Positions 52,489 to 60,361 of a DNA stretch of 64,000 bases are shown piece after piece. The stretch's first letter is position 1, and each line of letters begins with the position of its first letter. The translations under genes and the position numbers were made by a program. This DNA is from VRUE01 sp963729995. GTDB lineage: Bacteria > Actinomycetota > Thermoleophilia > Solirubrobacterales > 70-9. The notes beneath the pieces were generated by a model that had not been told where the DNA came from, searched no databases, and saw only the letters and a list, made by a program, of their open reading frames with translations. The stretch is from assembly GCA_963729995.1 (NCBI GenBank), contig CAVSPF010000005.1, positions 1 to 64,000 on the forward strand, in the 5' to 3' direction.

Positions 52489-55041
52489 CCCATTCTCGGC
52501 GGCTTCCGCCGCGTCCTGCTGGGCGTCCTGCTCACGCTCCTCGATCGCCTCGGCGACAGCGCCGTCCTCTTCCCCCGCAGCGCCGTTCTCCTCGGCATGC
52601 GCGGCTGCGGCCGCCGCGGCCCCGTCCTTGCCATCCTCGTCCTGCTTGGACCGTTTGCGCTTGCGCCGTCGCTTGCCGCCTTTCGGGAAGTTCCGCAGCA
52701 GCTCCCGGGCGGTCGCCGAGGGCTTGCGGGCCATCCGCATCCGCGCCCCCCGCAGCACCTCTTCGCCTTCGGGGGTGTGGGACACCACCGCGGCCAGCAG
52801 TGCCACCGCCAGCCGCCGGTCCTGTTTGCGCGCCGCGTGGACCAGCCGCCGCGCGTTGCGCCCGTGCGCCCGCCCCGAGGAGTTGACGAGCAGGCCCAGC
52901 AGCCGCTTTGTCTCCGGCCAGCGCTGCACCGCGTACTCTTCGTGCAGCTCACGGGTGTAGGAGGCGAGCCGCCAGACCCACGCCTGCGCCTGGTCCCGGC
53001 GGCCAATCCGTTTGTCGACCAGCGCCTGCAGCAGCGTTTTCGTCCCGGCCCGCTTGTCGTCGCGGCTCCAGCTCCCGACGATTTCGATCGCGTCGTCGAA
53101 GGCGTCGGGGTCGTGCAGCTCGGTGACCTCCGCCAGCGCTTTCAGCCGCAGCTGCGAGTTGCGGTTGCGCTGCACGCAGGTCAGCAGGAAACGGCGGCGC
53201 AGCTCCTTGGTTTGGTCGTTCTGGAGCATCGCCCGCGCTCGCCGCCAGTTCTGTGGGTTGACCCGCGCGCCGGCGAGCGCCGCCCAGGCATGCTGCTCCG
53301 GGTAGTCGAGGTTCTCGACTGCGATCCGCCACATCTCCCGTTCGAGCACCTGCATGCGGCGTTCCTCGTTGTCGGAGACCGGCACAACCCGGCGCTCGAC
53401 CCGCACCCGGCGGCCGCGGCCGCGCCGAACCGGGCCGACCACGATTGCCCCGCCGCGGTAGACGTCGCGGTCGAGCAGGCTGTGCAGGGTGACGATCGTC
53501 TCGTCGTGAGTGGTCGCCGGATGGACGAAATCGATCACGAGGCCCGCCTCCTTGCCCGGTGCGCGGCGCGTGACCCGTCCGACCCGTTGCTGGTACACCC
53601 GTCGCGAGGCGGTCGGCGCCAGGTGCATGCAGATCGTCGCCCGTGGCGAGTTCCAGCCCTCGGCCAGCAGCATCGCGTTGCAGAGCACGTCGACCTCGCC
53701 GCGCTCGAAGGCGGCGAGGATCTCGGCCAGTTGCCGCTTCGGCGTCTCGCCGGAGACCGCGCGAGCGACGATTCCCGCGTTCTGCAGCGCTTTGGCGACG
53801 TTCTTTGCGTGCTGGACACCAGCCGTGTAGATGACCCCTGGAACTTTGCTGAAGCGGGTCTTGTAGAGGTCGGCAATCGCCACGTTGAACGGCTCCTGGT
53901 CGAGGAGTGCGGCCAGCTCCTCCTGGTCGAAGTCCTGGTCGACCTCGCCTTTGCGGAGCGGCACCTTGGCGATCGTCCGCACCCCCGGCCCAGGCGGGAT
54001 GCGCATGCAGCGAAGGGGTGAGATCACGCCGCGCCGCGCGGCTTGAGCGAGGTCGAAGCGCGAGGTCTGGGTCGGGAAGAGGTCGGCGACGTGGCGCGCT
54101 ATCAGCGCCCCGGTTGCGGTCATCCCGATGAATACGGGGCCGCTCCAGGCCCGGATGCAGGCGCTGGTTTTCTCGCCCAGCGCCGTGTGGGCCTCGTCGC
54201 AGATTACGATCGAATAGGCGTCGGAGATGCGCTTGTAGTTGCGGACGAACCACTGGTAGGTCTCGACCGTGACCGGCCCGTCGGGATCGTCGCGCCCATC
54301 GAGCAGCGGCGGGCGCAACCTCTCCTTGTAGCCACGGTCCGAGATCTCTCCGATGAACTGGTCGACCAGGTTGCGACGGTGGGTGAGGATCAGGGTGCCG
54401 CCGGTGCGGGATGCGTCGACGAAGCCGACCGCCGCCACGGTCTTGCCCGCGCCGGTCGCATGCTCGAACCAGAAGCGGCGGGAAGCGCCGGGATCCTCGA
54501 GCGCCTCGGGGGGCGCCTCCTTGTCGTCCTCGCCCGGCTCCTCCTCCCAGTCCTGGGGCTCCTCGTCGGGCGCCAGCTCGGCGTCCTCGTCGGCGTCCTC
54601 GCCCTCGCCCTCGTCCGGCGCCACCGCCACCGCCTCCTCGTCCACCGAGCCCCGGCCGTCGACGGAGGGAGGTTCGATGCCGTTTTCGGCGGCGGTCTGC
54701 TGCTCCGAGATCAGCTCGGTAAGCGTGCCCGAGAGAGCGTCGACCTGGTGCGGGTTGAGCTCGGCTCCGTCGCGCAGCTTCGGCGGCTCGTCGGCAAGCA
54801 GCCGCTCCAGCCCGAGGAGCAGCGAGAAGTCGCGCCGCCACTGGATCGACGGATGCTCGGCCCCACCGTCGAGCTCCTTCAGCGCCGCGTCGAGAGCTCG
54901 CCTGCGAGCCGTCCCCGGCGCCAGCGCCTTGGGCTTCTCGCCGTCGAGCAGGAGCGGCTCGCGCGCAAACGTGGCCGCGCGCTCGATATCGGCGCTAGAG
55001 GGAACTGCCACCGGCGTGGCAACTTCGCTGGTCTTGGCCAT
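52420..55041 (-). CDS. Large SF2 helicase with acidic linker and Lys/Glu-rich tail
   Basis: 873 residues. Walker A EHATGAGKTVAA at about 195-206, Walker B VICDEAHTALG, motif III GMTATG, motif VI QQRVGRVTRR: a DEAD/H SF2 helicase of the SSL2/type-III-restriction-like kind. Before Walker A lies a strongly acidic linker of about 45 residues (DEGEGEDADEDAELAPDEE...). The C-terminal 350 residues are helical with no nuclease motif I recognise, ending in KRRRKRKRSKQDEDG and an Ala/Glu tail. Role unknown: DNA repair, transcription-coupled, or defence. It converges on birA with a 69-base overlap. Confidence 0.75.
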   Translation of the reverse strand: MAKTSEVATPVAVPSSADIERAATFAREPLLLDGEKPKALAPGTARRRALDAALKELDGGAEHPSIQWRRDFSLLLGLERLLADEPPKLRDGAELNPHQVDALSGTLTELISEQQTAAENGIEPPSVDGRGSVDEEAVAVAPDEGEGEDADEDAELAPDEEPQDWEEEPGEDDKEAPPEALEDPGASRRFWFEHATGAGKTVAAVGFVDASRTGGTLILTHRRNLVDQFIGEISDRGYKERLRPPLLDGRDDPDGPVTVETYQWFVRNYKRISDAYSIVICDEAHTALGEKTSACIRAWSGPVFIGMTATGALIARHVADLFPTQTSRFDLAQAARRGVISPLRCMRIPPGPGVRTIAKVPLRKGEVDQDFDQEELAALLDQEPFNVAIADLYKTRFSKVPGVIYTAGVQHAKNVAKALQNAGIVARAVSGETPKRQLAEILAAFERGEVDVLCNAMLLAEGWNSPRATICMHLAPTASRRVYQQRVGRVTRRAPGKEAGLVIDFVHPATTHDETIVTLHSLLDRDVYRGGAIVVGPVRRGRGRRVRVERRVVPVSDNEERRMQVLEREMWRIAVENLDYPEQHAWAALAGARVNPQNWRRARAMLQNDQTKELRRRFLLTCVQRNRNSQLRLKALAEVTELHDPDAFDDAIEIVGSWSRDDKRAGTKTLLQALVDKRIGRRDQAQAWVWRLASYTRELHEEYAVQRWPETKRLLGLLVNSSGRAHGRNARRLVHAARKQDRRLAVALLAAVVSHTPEGEEVLRGARMRMARKPSATARELLRNFPKGGKRRRKRKRSKQDEDGKDGAAAAAAAHAEENGAAGEEDGAVAEAIEEREQDAQQDAAEAAENGSGAEVDLSGAEDELLAAGAEDE

Positions 55042-55192
55042 GAAGGCTTATGGGTCTCGTTCCCCGCAGCGACGCGAAACGTGCGGCAGGGAAAACTTGG
55101 ACGAGGATGCCGGGAATTCGCTTTCTCCTCTCCCGGCGATCTCAAACGGCCCGCATACGAGCGAACCGAACGGACGTATTGTAATCATCGAG

Positions 55193-55777
55193 ATGACGCT
55201 GCTGCGGCGACGCCTCGCGATTGCCTCGGCCCTGGCAGCGGGGCTGGCGCTTGCGGTGGCCGGCTGCGGCTCCTCGGTGGGCGGCGACTACGGCGGAAAG
55301 CATCCCGATTACGCGAAGGCGCTGGCGGGGTCGCCGCGTCCTCTTGCCGCCCTCCACGCCCAGTCGGACCGGCTGCTGCCCGGTGGCACAGGCGCATATG
55401 GGAAACGGCTCGCGGCGCTCAGAGGCTACCCGGTGGTTGTCAACGTCTGGGCCTCCTGGTGCGGCCCCTGCCGCTTCGAGTTCCCCGTCTTCCAGCGGCT
55501 CGCCGCCCGCTACGGCACGCGGGTCGCCTTCCTCGGCGTCAACAGCCAGGACTCCAATGACGCGGCCCGCACCTTCCTGGGCGAGGAGCCGGTTCCCTAT
55601 CCCAGCTACGCCGACCCCCACCGGCAGGTCGCGGAAGGCATCGGCGCCGGCCTCGGCCTGCCCGACACCGCCTTCTACGACCGCCACGGCAAGCTGGTCT
55701 ACCTGAAGCGGGGCCCCTACGCGAATTCCGCTTCGCTGCTGGCCGATGTCCAGCGCTACGCGCTGAAGGGCGGATAA
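55193..55777 (+). CDS. TlpA-like thioredoxin-domain lipoprotein
   Basis: 194 residues from ATG 55193. Lipobox LAVAGCGSS. The thioredoxin-like domain has VNVWASWCGPCRFEFPVFQRL and the strand GLPDTAFYDRHG with the expected cis-Pro after Leu. TlpA/ResA proteins outside the membrane reduce apocytochrome c cysteines; the ccm/hem operon 3 kb away supports that role here. The next gene starts 7 bases later. Confidence 0.85.
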   Translation: MTLLRRRLAIASALAAGLALAVAGCGSSVGGDYGGKHPDYAKALAGSPRPLAALHAQSDRLLPGGTGAYGKRLAALRGYPVVVNVWASWCGPCRFEFPVFQRLAARYGTRVAFLGVNSQDSNDAARTFLGEEPVPYPSYADPHRQVAEGIGAGLGLPDTAFYDRHGKLVYLKRGPYANSASLLADVQRYALKGG

Positions 55778-55784
55778 TCGGCTC

Positions 55785-56264
55785 ATGGACACCTTCGTCG
55801 TCCTCGCCCTGATCGGCATCGCGCTGCTGCTGGCCGAGCTGCTGCTCTCGACCGGTGGCGTGCTCGCCGTGCTCGGGGCGGCCGGCCTGATCGCCGGCGG
55901 CGTCCTCGCCCTCGGCGCCGAAGGCGGCGCCCCCGACTGGGTCGGCCCCGCCCTGATCACCTTCGGCGTGCTCTCCGGCGCCAGCTTCCTCTTCATCACC
56001 CGCAAGGTGATCGCCGCCCACCGCGAGGAGCCCGTCCGCACCGGCTACGAGGAGCTGACCGGGGCGCTCGCCGAGGCGCGCACCTCGCTTGATCCGGAGG
56101 GGCAGGTGTGGATCGAGGGAGCGCTGTGGCGGGCGCGTCTGGCGGGCGACGGGGCGCCGCTGCGCCCGGGGGATAGAGTCAGGGTCGAGGCGGTCGACGG
56201 GCTCACCCTGGTGGTCCGGCCCGAGCCGCCATCCGACGCCCAGGCTGAGGAAGGAGCAGGCTGA
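55785..56264 (+). CDS. NfeD-family membrane protein (short, OB-fold type)
   Basis: 159 residues: two to three helices (FVVLALIGIALLLAELLL; VLAVLGAAGLIAGGVLAL; GPALITFGVLSGASFLFI), then an OB-fold segment with GQVWIEGALWRARLAG and GDRVRVEAVDGLTLVV. This is the NfeD1b form, nearly always paired with an SPFH/stomatin gene. Its stop overlaps the SPFH start by one base. Confidence 0.85.
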   Translation: MDTFVVLALIGIALLLAELLLSTGGVLAVLGAAGLIAGGVLALGAEGGAPDWVGPALITFGVLSGASFLFITRKVIAAHREEPVRTGYEELTGALAEARTSLDPEGQVWIEGALWRARLAGDGAPLRPGDRVRVEAVDGLTLVVRPEPPSDAQAEEGAG

Positions 56265-57094
56265 TGGCAGCAGCGATCGTGGTGCTGGTAGTCCTGGCGA
56301 TCTTCGCGGTGATCGCCCTCGGGTCCTCCGTGCGGATCCTGCGCGAGTACGAACGGGCGGTCGTCTTCCGGCTGGGGCGGCTGATCGACCAGAAGGGGCC
56401 GGGCCTGATCCTGCTGATCCCGCTGGTCGACCGCATGGTGCGGGTCGACCTGCGCACGGTGACGCTCAACATCCCGCCGCAGGAGGTGATCACCCGCGAC
56501 AACGTGCCCGCGGGCGTCAACGCGGTCGCCTACTTCCGCGTGGTCGACGCCATCCGGGCGGTGGTCGAGGTCGAAAACTTCCTGCTCGCCACCTCGCAGA
56601 TCTCGCAGACGGCGCTGCGCTCGGTGCTGGGCAAGGCGGAGTTCGACCAGCTCCTCTCCGAGCGCGAGCGGCTCAACGAAGAGCTGCAGAAGATCATCGA
56701 CGAGTCGACCGAGCCGTGGGGCGTCAAGGTGACCGCGGTCGAGATCAAGGACGTAGAAATCCCCGAGCAGATGCAGCGCGCGATCGCCCGTCAGGCGGAG
56801 GCCGAGCGCGAGCGGCGCGCCAAGATCATCAACTCCGAGGGCGAGTACCAGGCGGCGCAGAAGCTCACCGACGCCGCCGACATCATCAGCACCAACCCGG
56901 CCTCGCTCCAGCTCCGCTACCTGCAGACGCTGCTGGAAATCGGCAGCAACCAGAACACGACCGTCGTCTTCCCACTGCCGCTGGACATGATCGAACCCTT
57001 CTTGGGCGGCAGCGGTCCGAATCCAAGACCGCCCAAACCGCCCAAATCGCCGCCCAAGCCCCCCGCCGAAGACCTTCCCCCCTCACAGTCCTGA
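56264..57094 (+). CDS. SPFH-domain stomatin/slipin
   Basis: 276 residues. N-terminal membrane helix, then RILREYERAVVFRLGRLIDQKGPGL, which is diagnostic for slipins, IPPQEVITRDNVP, and the coiled segment QMQRAIARQAEAERERRAKII. The tail is Pro/Lys-rich. With NfeD it forms membrane microdomain scaffolds linked to membrane-protein quality control. The stop codon overlaps the putative galT start. Confidence 0.92.
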   Translation: MAAAIVVLVVLAIFAVIALGSSVRILREYERAVVFRLGRLIDQKGPGLILLIPLVDRMVRVDLRTVTLNIPPQEVITRDNVPAGVNAVAYFRVVDAIRAVVEVENFLLATSQISQTALRSVLGKAEFDQLLSERERLNEELQKIIDESTEPWGVKVTAVEIKDVEIPEQMQRAIARQAEAERERRAKIINSEGEYQAAQKLTDAADIISTNPASLQLRYLQTLLEIGSNQNTTVVFPLPLDMIEPFLGGSGPNPRPPKPPKSPPKPPAEDLPPSQS

Positions 57095-58143
57095 GCTCGC
57101 CCGAGATCCGCATCGACCAGCTGACCGGGCTGCGGACGATCCTCGCGCCCGGCCGGTCCGAGCGCCCGGAGGGCTTCCGGCCGGCGGCGAGCGAACCGAG
57201 AGACGCGGGGGAGTGCCCGCTCTGCGAGGGCCGCGAGGACCGCACCCCGCCCGAGGTCTACGCGGTACGGCCGGCGGGCGGTGCGCCCAACACCCCGGGC
57301 TGGACAAGCCGCGTGGTGCCGAACCTCTACCCGGCGCTGGCGGCAGAGGGCGACGAGCTCGACGGGCCGCCCGAAGACGAGGCCGGCGCGTTCGCCAGCG
57401 CCGGCGATCCACTGCTGGAGTCGCGGCGGGCGGGCGATCCCGATCTCTTCGGCTTGCGCCCCGCGGTCGGAGGACACGAGGTGATCGTCAACGCCCCCGA
57501 GCACGTCACCGCGATGGCGGAGCTGAGCGAGGAGCGCTTCGCCGGGGCGATCGCGACATGGCGCGAGCGGATGCGTGCTCACTCCGATGCCTCCTACGTC
57601 CAGATGGTCGTCAACGAGGGCCCGAGTGCCGGCGCCTCGCTCCCCCACACGCACGGACAGCTGTACGCGCTTCCCTTCGTTCCCGCGGCGGTGGCGCGCG
57701 AGCGGGAACGGTTTGGCGCCTACCGCGAACGCACCGGCGGCGGCAGCCTGCTCAGCGACATCCTGGTCGAGGAGGTGCGCCGCCGTGAGCGCCTCGTCGC
57801 AATCGACGACGAGGCGGCGCTGGTCTGCCCCTGGGCTTCGCGCTCGCCCTACGAGCTGCGCGTCCTGCCACGCCGTGAGGCCGCACGCTTCGAGGAGGAT
57901 GTGGCAGGCGCCGCGATGGTCCGCACCGCGCTGGGCGCCCTGGCCGAGCGCTTCGGCGCCCCGCCCGACCTCAATCTCTGGGTCCGCACCGCGCCTCACG
58001 GCACCGAGCACTTCCACTGGCACATCGACATCGCCCCCCGCCTCACCGTCAGAGCCGCCTTCGAGCTGGGCACCGGCGTCGACATCAACGTCTACCCGCC
58101 GGAGCGTGCCGCGGCGGACCTCCGCGAAGCCCTCGGCGCCTGA
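57091..58143 (+). CDS. galT: Galactose-1-phosphate uridylyltransferase
   Basis: About 350 residues. Zn-binding CPLCEGRED, the active-site GASLPHTHGQLYALP (H-x-H-G-Q nucleophile region), PFEL-like SPYELRVLP, and HFHWHIDIAPR near the C-terminus are those of GalT/ADP-glucose phosphorylase-like HIT proteins. No ATG, GTG or TTG lies before the first conserved residues: the best start is CTG 57091, which overlaps the SPFH stop as CTGA and gives LSSPEIRIDQLTG. A frameshifted fusion with SPFH across the C6 tract at 57077-57082 is a less likely alternative. Confidence 0.85.
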   Translation: MSSPEIRIDQLTGLRTILAPGRSERPEGFRPAASEPRDAGECPLCEGREDRTPPEVYAVRPAGGAPNTPGWTSRVVPNLYPALAAEGDELDGPPEDEAGAFASAGDPLLESRRAGDPDLFGLRPAVGGHEVIVNAPEHVTAMAELSEERFAGAIATWRERMRAHSDASYVQMVVNEGPSAGASLPHTHGQLYALPFVPAAVARERERFGAYRERTGGGSLLSDILVEEVRRRERLVAIDDEAALVCPWASRSPYELRVLPRREAARFEEDVAGAAMVRTALGALAERFGAPPDLNLWVRTAPHGTEHFHWHIDIAPRLTVRAAFELGTGVDINVYPPERAAADLREALGA

Positions 58144-58159
58144 GGTCGCGCGCCACCCC

Positions 58160-58208
58160 GAGCTGCAACGCCTTTGCCCCCTGCTGGGGGGCAAACTCGA
58201 TGCAGCTC
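58160..58208. terminator. 49-base hairpin after galT
   Basis: Outer arms GAGCTGCA (58160-58167) and TGCAGCTC (58201-58208), an unpaired 5/5 loop, then TTTGCCCCC (58173-58181) with GGGGGCAAA (58187-58195). It lies 17 bases after the galT stop and just before the next gene, so it can separate the two transcripts. Confidence 0.6.
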
Positions 58209-58227
58209 ACCGCAGTAGGGTGCGCTG

Positions 58228-58854
58228 ATGCCGCCGAACCCGCGCCCCATCCCCCGTTTCATCGCCGACTCGACGCAGGAGGGGATACCGCACGGGCGCT
58301 TCGCCGAGCGACTGAGCGACGAGTTCCGAGGGGCATGCGAGGGGATCGACGACCTCCCCGACGGAGTGGAGCTCCCAGCCGAGGTCGACTGGTTCCCAGA
58401 GCGCGCCTGGGCTGGCCGGGTCTGGGTTCCATGCACCGCGCGTGCCGCGGGGGCCGCCGGGGCGCTGGAGCTCTTCGGCCATGTTTCCTACGTCCAGCCG
58501 GTGGACGGCGAGCCGGCCGATTTCCGCGCCATGGCCGATTTCACCGACGTGCTCGCCGAGGACAACCCCGACTGGCGGATCGACCTCAACGACGACGTGA
58601 TCGGCCGCTGGCGTGGGGAGGACGGGCGCGCCGGAGACGTCACGCTCGTCTGGGGCCGGCCCCTCGTGCGCGGCGCCGTCGCCGCCACCGCCGAGCTGGA
58701 GACGGAGACCGTCGACCAGGAGGCGGTCTCCAACGAGCGCTTCACCCTGATCGCCCTCGACGCCCTGAAGGGATACGGCGACGACATCTTCATGGAGGTC
58801 AAGCTGTGGAGCCATCGCGCCCAAGAGCTGGCCTCCGAGAGCCTCTACGCTTAG
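58228..58854 (+). CDS. Conserved hypothetical protein
   Basis: 208 residues, soluble, acidic, with beta-rich segments: DWFPERAWAGRVWVPCTARA, LELFGHVSYVQPVDGEP, RIDLNDDVIGRWRGEDGRAGDVTLVWGRPLV. I do not recognise the family; nothing suggests membrane or DNA binding. It is the last core gene before the island boundary at 58.9 kb. Confidence 0.7.
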   Translation: MPPNPRPIPRFIADSTQEGIPHGRFAERLSDEFRGACEGIDDLPDGVELPAEVDWFPERAWAGRVWVPCTARAAGAAGALELFGHVSYVQPVDGEPADFRAMADFTDVLAEDNPDWRIDLNDDVIGRWRGEDGRAGDVTLVWGRPLVRGAVAATAELETETVDQEAVSNERFTLIALDALKGYGDDIFMEVKLWSHRAQELASESLYA

Positions 58855-58896
58855 CCGCACCGCCCCGGCGGCGGTCGACATTGCGGCGCTGAGGAG

Positions 58897-58938
58897 TGCC
58901 CCGAGCAGGATTCGAACCTGCGGCCTACTCCTTAGGAG
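58897..58938 (-). other. 3' half of a tRNA-Arg(CCU): probable attachment-site remnant
   Basis: Read on the minus strand from 58938: anticodon loop CTCCTAA, 3' stem GGAGT, variable AGGCC, T-arm GCAGG-TTCGAAT-CCTGC, acceptor strand TCGGGGC and A. The sequence upstream (TGACG) cannot pair with GGAGT, so the 5' half is missing. A break exactly at the anticodon loop is the usual crossover point for tyrosine recombinases at tRNA genes. By orientation, the inserted DNA lies to the right. Confidence 0.8.
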
Positions 58939-59041
58939 CGTCAGTTTGTCAAGTCCTGAACTGGCTTGAAATCCCGAAAGTGGCTTGCCAATGCGGTTTC
59001 GAAGAAAGACGCCAACGGCCGCCAGGGCGTCAGAGGGCAGA

Positions 59042-59910
59042 TTTGTCCCAACCTTTGTTCCAACCCGGAGGCGCGATAATCGAGGCCATTGCCCCGGTAG
59101 CTCAGCTGGAAAGAGCGGCCGCCTCCTAAGCGGCAGGTCGCCGGTTCGAATCCGGCCCGGGGCACTCTTGTATCCATCGCTTTGTAGAACTCGGTCCAAT
59201 TCCGATCGGGCCCAAAGACGGTGGCTCGGCTCCACCCGCGCCTCAGACGTAGGTCGAGGCGCAGGTGCTGTTTCGAGTGACTTGACACTTCTCTAAACAC
59301 CCGACTTAGCACGGATATCCGCACAATCTCTTGGGGCGCCATCGGGCCGCTGGTTGCGGTCAGCTGCCCAGTTGTGGACTTGGCCACGAGCTGAGGCTCT
59401 GGCCAACAGGAGGAAGGTTTTGTCTCTTGTGGAAACCACGCCGTTTCCCTACAGTTACGGATTCCCGCAGGGGTTGCAGGGACGCAAAGGCCCTACTGGG
59501 CCTAGGGAAAGCAACAGGGATAGAAGGACCTCTCAACACAGAGAGAAGGGATCTGTGCGCAATTCCGCAAGGGATTGGATCCCAGGCCGGCTAAAGCGAG
59601 TAGCCAAGGGTCACGCAAAGAGAGCAACGCGCTCTCGCCGACCCGAGATCCTTGAAAACCGAATCTTTGCGGCACCTGGCCTCCCCGCCCGCGGGGGCCT
59701 TGCTCCTTCCTGCCTGCATCTCGATGCCCGTCGGTTGGCTTTCGGGCCACAAACAGATGGCACCGGCAGCGAGCCCTGCAAGCCCTTGCGGGGCTCCTTG
59801 CGGCCCCTCCCTTCGGGTCGGGGTTCCGGGCTCACTGTCCGGCGCCCTCACAAGCCAACCGACCCGACCTCCCTACAGCTCGACAGGTTGGAACAAAAGG
59901 GAGTTGGAAC
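59042..59910. repeat. Inverted TTTGTTCCAACC arms flanking the tRNA and structured region
   Basis: A double motif GTCCCAACC-TTTGTTCCAACC at 59045-59065 and its inverted relative at 59886-59910 (GGTTGGAACAAA...GTTGGAAC). Paired short repeats of this kind near a broken tRNA could be recombinase arm-binding sites. No integrase gene is seen in the window. Confidence 0.4.
59091..59164 (+). tRNA. tRNA-Arg (anticodon CCU)
   Basis: A full cloverleaf: acceptor GCCCCGG/CCGGGGC, D-stem GCTC/GAGC, anticodon stem GCCGC/GCGGC with loop CTCCTAA (CCT at 34-36), T-arm GCCGG-TTCGAAT-CCGGC, discriminator A; no encoded CCA. It reads AGG codons, which are rare in such a GC-rich genome. It lies inside the island, inverted relative to the tRNA fragment 150 bases to the left, and its acceptor differs from that fragment, so it is a separate, island-borne gene. 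Confidence 0.95.
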
Positions 59911-59935
59911 GGATTGCCTATGAAGGTGAGAGAGA
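59400..59935 (+). ncRNA. Candidate large structured RNA downstream of tRNA-Arg
   Basis: No protein-like frame, but a dense series of hairpins in order: GTGG/CCAC 59429-59439; AGGCCC/GGGCCT 59488-59503; CTCTC/GAGAG 59530-59545; GGGATC/GATCCC 59548-59583; GGCTA/TAGCC 59589-59605; GAGAGC/GCTCTC 59620-59636; CCCCGC/GCGGGG near 59683-59696; a 9-pair stem 59772-59795; and a perfect 12-base long-range helix GTCGGTTGGCTT (59730-59741) with its complement at 59852-59863. Large RNAs such as GOLLD and ROOL occur beside tRNAs on mobile DNA, which is the precedent; I do not claim membership. Strand is inferred from the tRNA. Confidence 0.45.
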
Positions 59936-60361
59936 CAGGCACCGATCACCACGGCAATGAGCTTCCCGATGGCATCTCCGCCACCACCCGCAAGGCCGAC
60001 GGCGTCATCGTTGGGTCGTCGCCTGCCACCTGCGCAAGAGCCTTGTCCCCACTGCTTCTGCCTGACGGCCGGCCCGCCGTGGTTGGGTGGTGAGGGACCA
60101 GAAAAAGAAGCATCCAGGTCGGCAGCTCTGCTGCCGACTGCCGCCATTATCGGGGGGGTGTGGACGCCGGCGACGCCGGGGTCAAGGCCCTTCGGCCCCT
60201 GCGGGGCGGCCCTTCGGGCCGGCCTTGACCCCGGCTTGTCGGCGACCGGGCTATAGATAGGTGGCTCAAGGGTTCGTTCTTGTCGACGCCCACCCGCTAT
60301 CGAGTCCGCCTTGGGCCACCCCGCAATCTGTTTGCGCGAAGCGCTGGGGCTAGACAAGGGC
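59936..60361. other. Protein-free stretch with a three-way-junction palindrome
   Basis: No convincing gene. Apart from the branched inverted repeat at 60175-60235 it holds GC-rich filler with broken frames in both directions. The 3' end of the DUF3800 gene begins at 60362. Confidence 0.5.
60175..60235. repeat. Perfect three-way-junction inverted repeat
   Basis: A 15-base perfect outer stem (60175-60189 with 60221-60235) encloses two perfect 5-base hairpins, GCCCC-TGC-GGGGC (60195-60207) and GGCCC-TTC-GGGCC (60208-60220). The 61 bases fold fully with few unpaired positions. It may terminate the candidate RNA, end the DUF3800 transcript, or be a mobile palindrome. Confidence 0.7.

Noticed and set aside
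58207..59235. Minus-strand frame of 342 codons including GRIRTGDLP text
   Set aside because: This is the well-known false translation antisense to tRNA sequence; the region holds a real plus-strand gene, a tRNA fragment and a tRNA.
59354..59923. 189-codon plus-strand frame in the structured region
   Set aside because: Composition is not protein-like, frames on both strands are equally open, and hairpins explain the sequence better.
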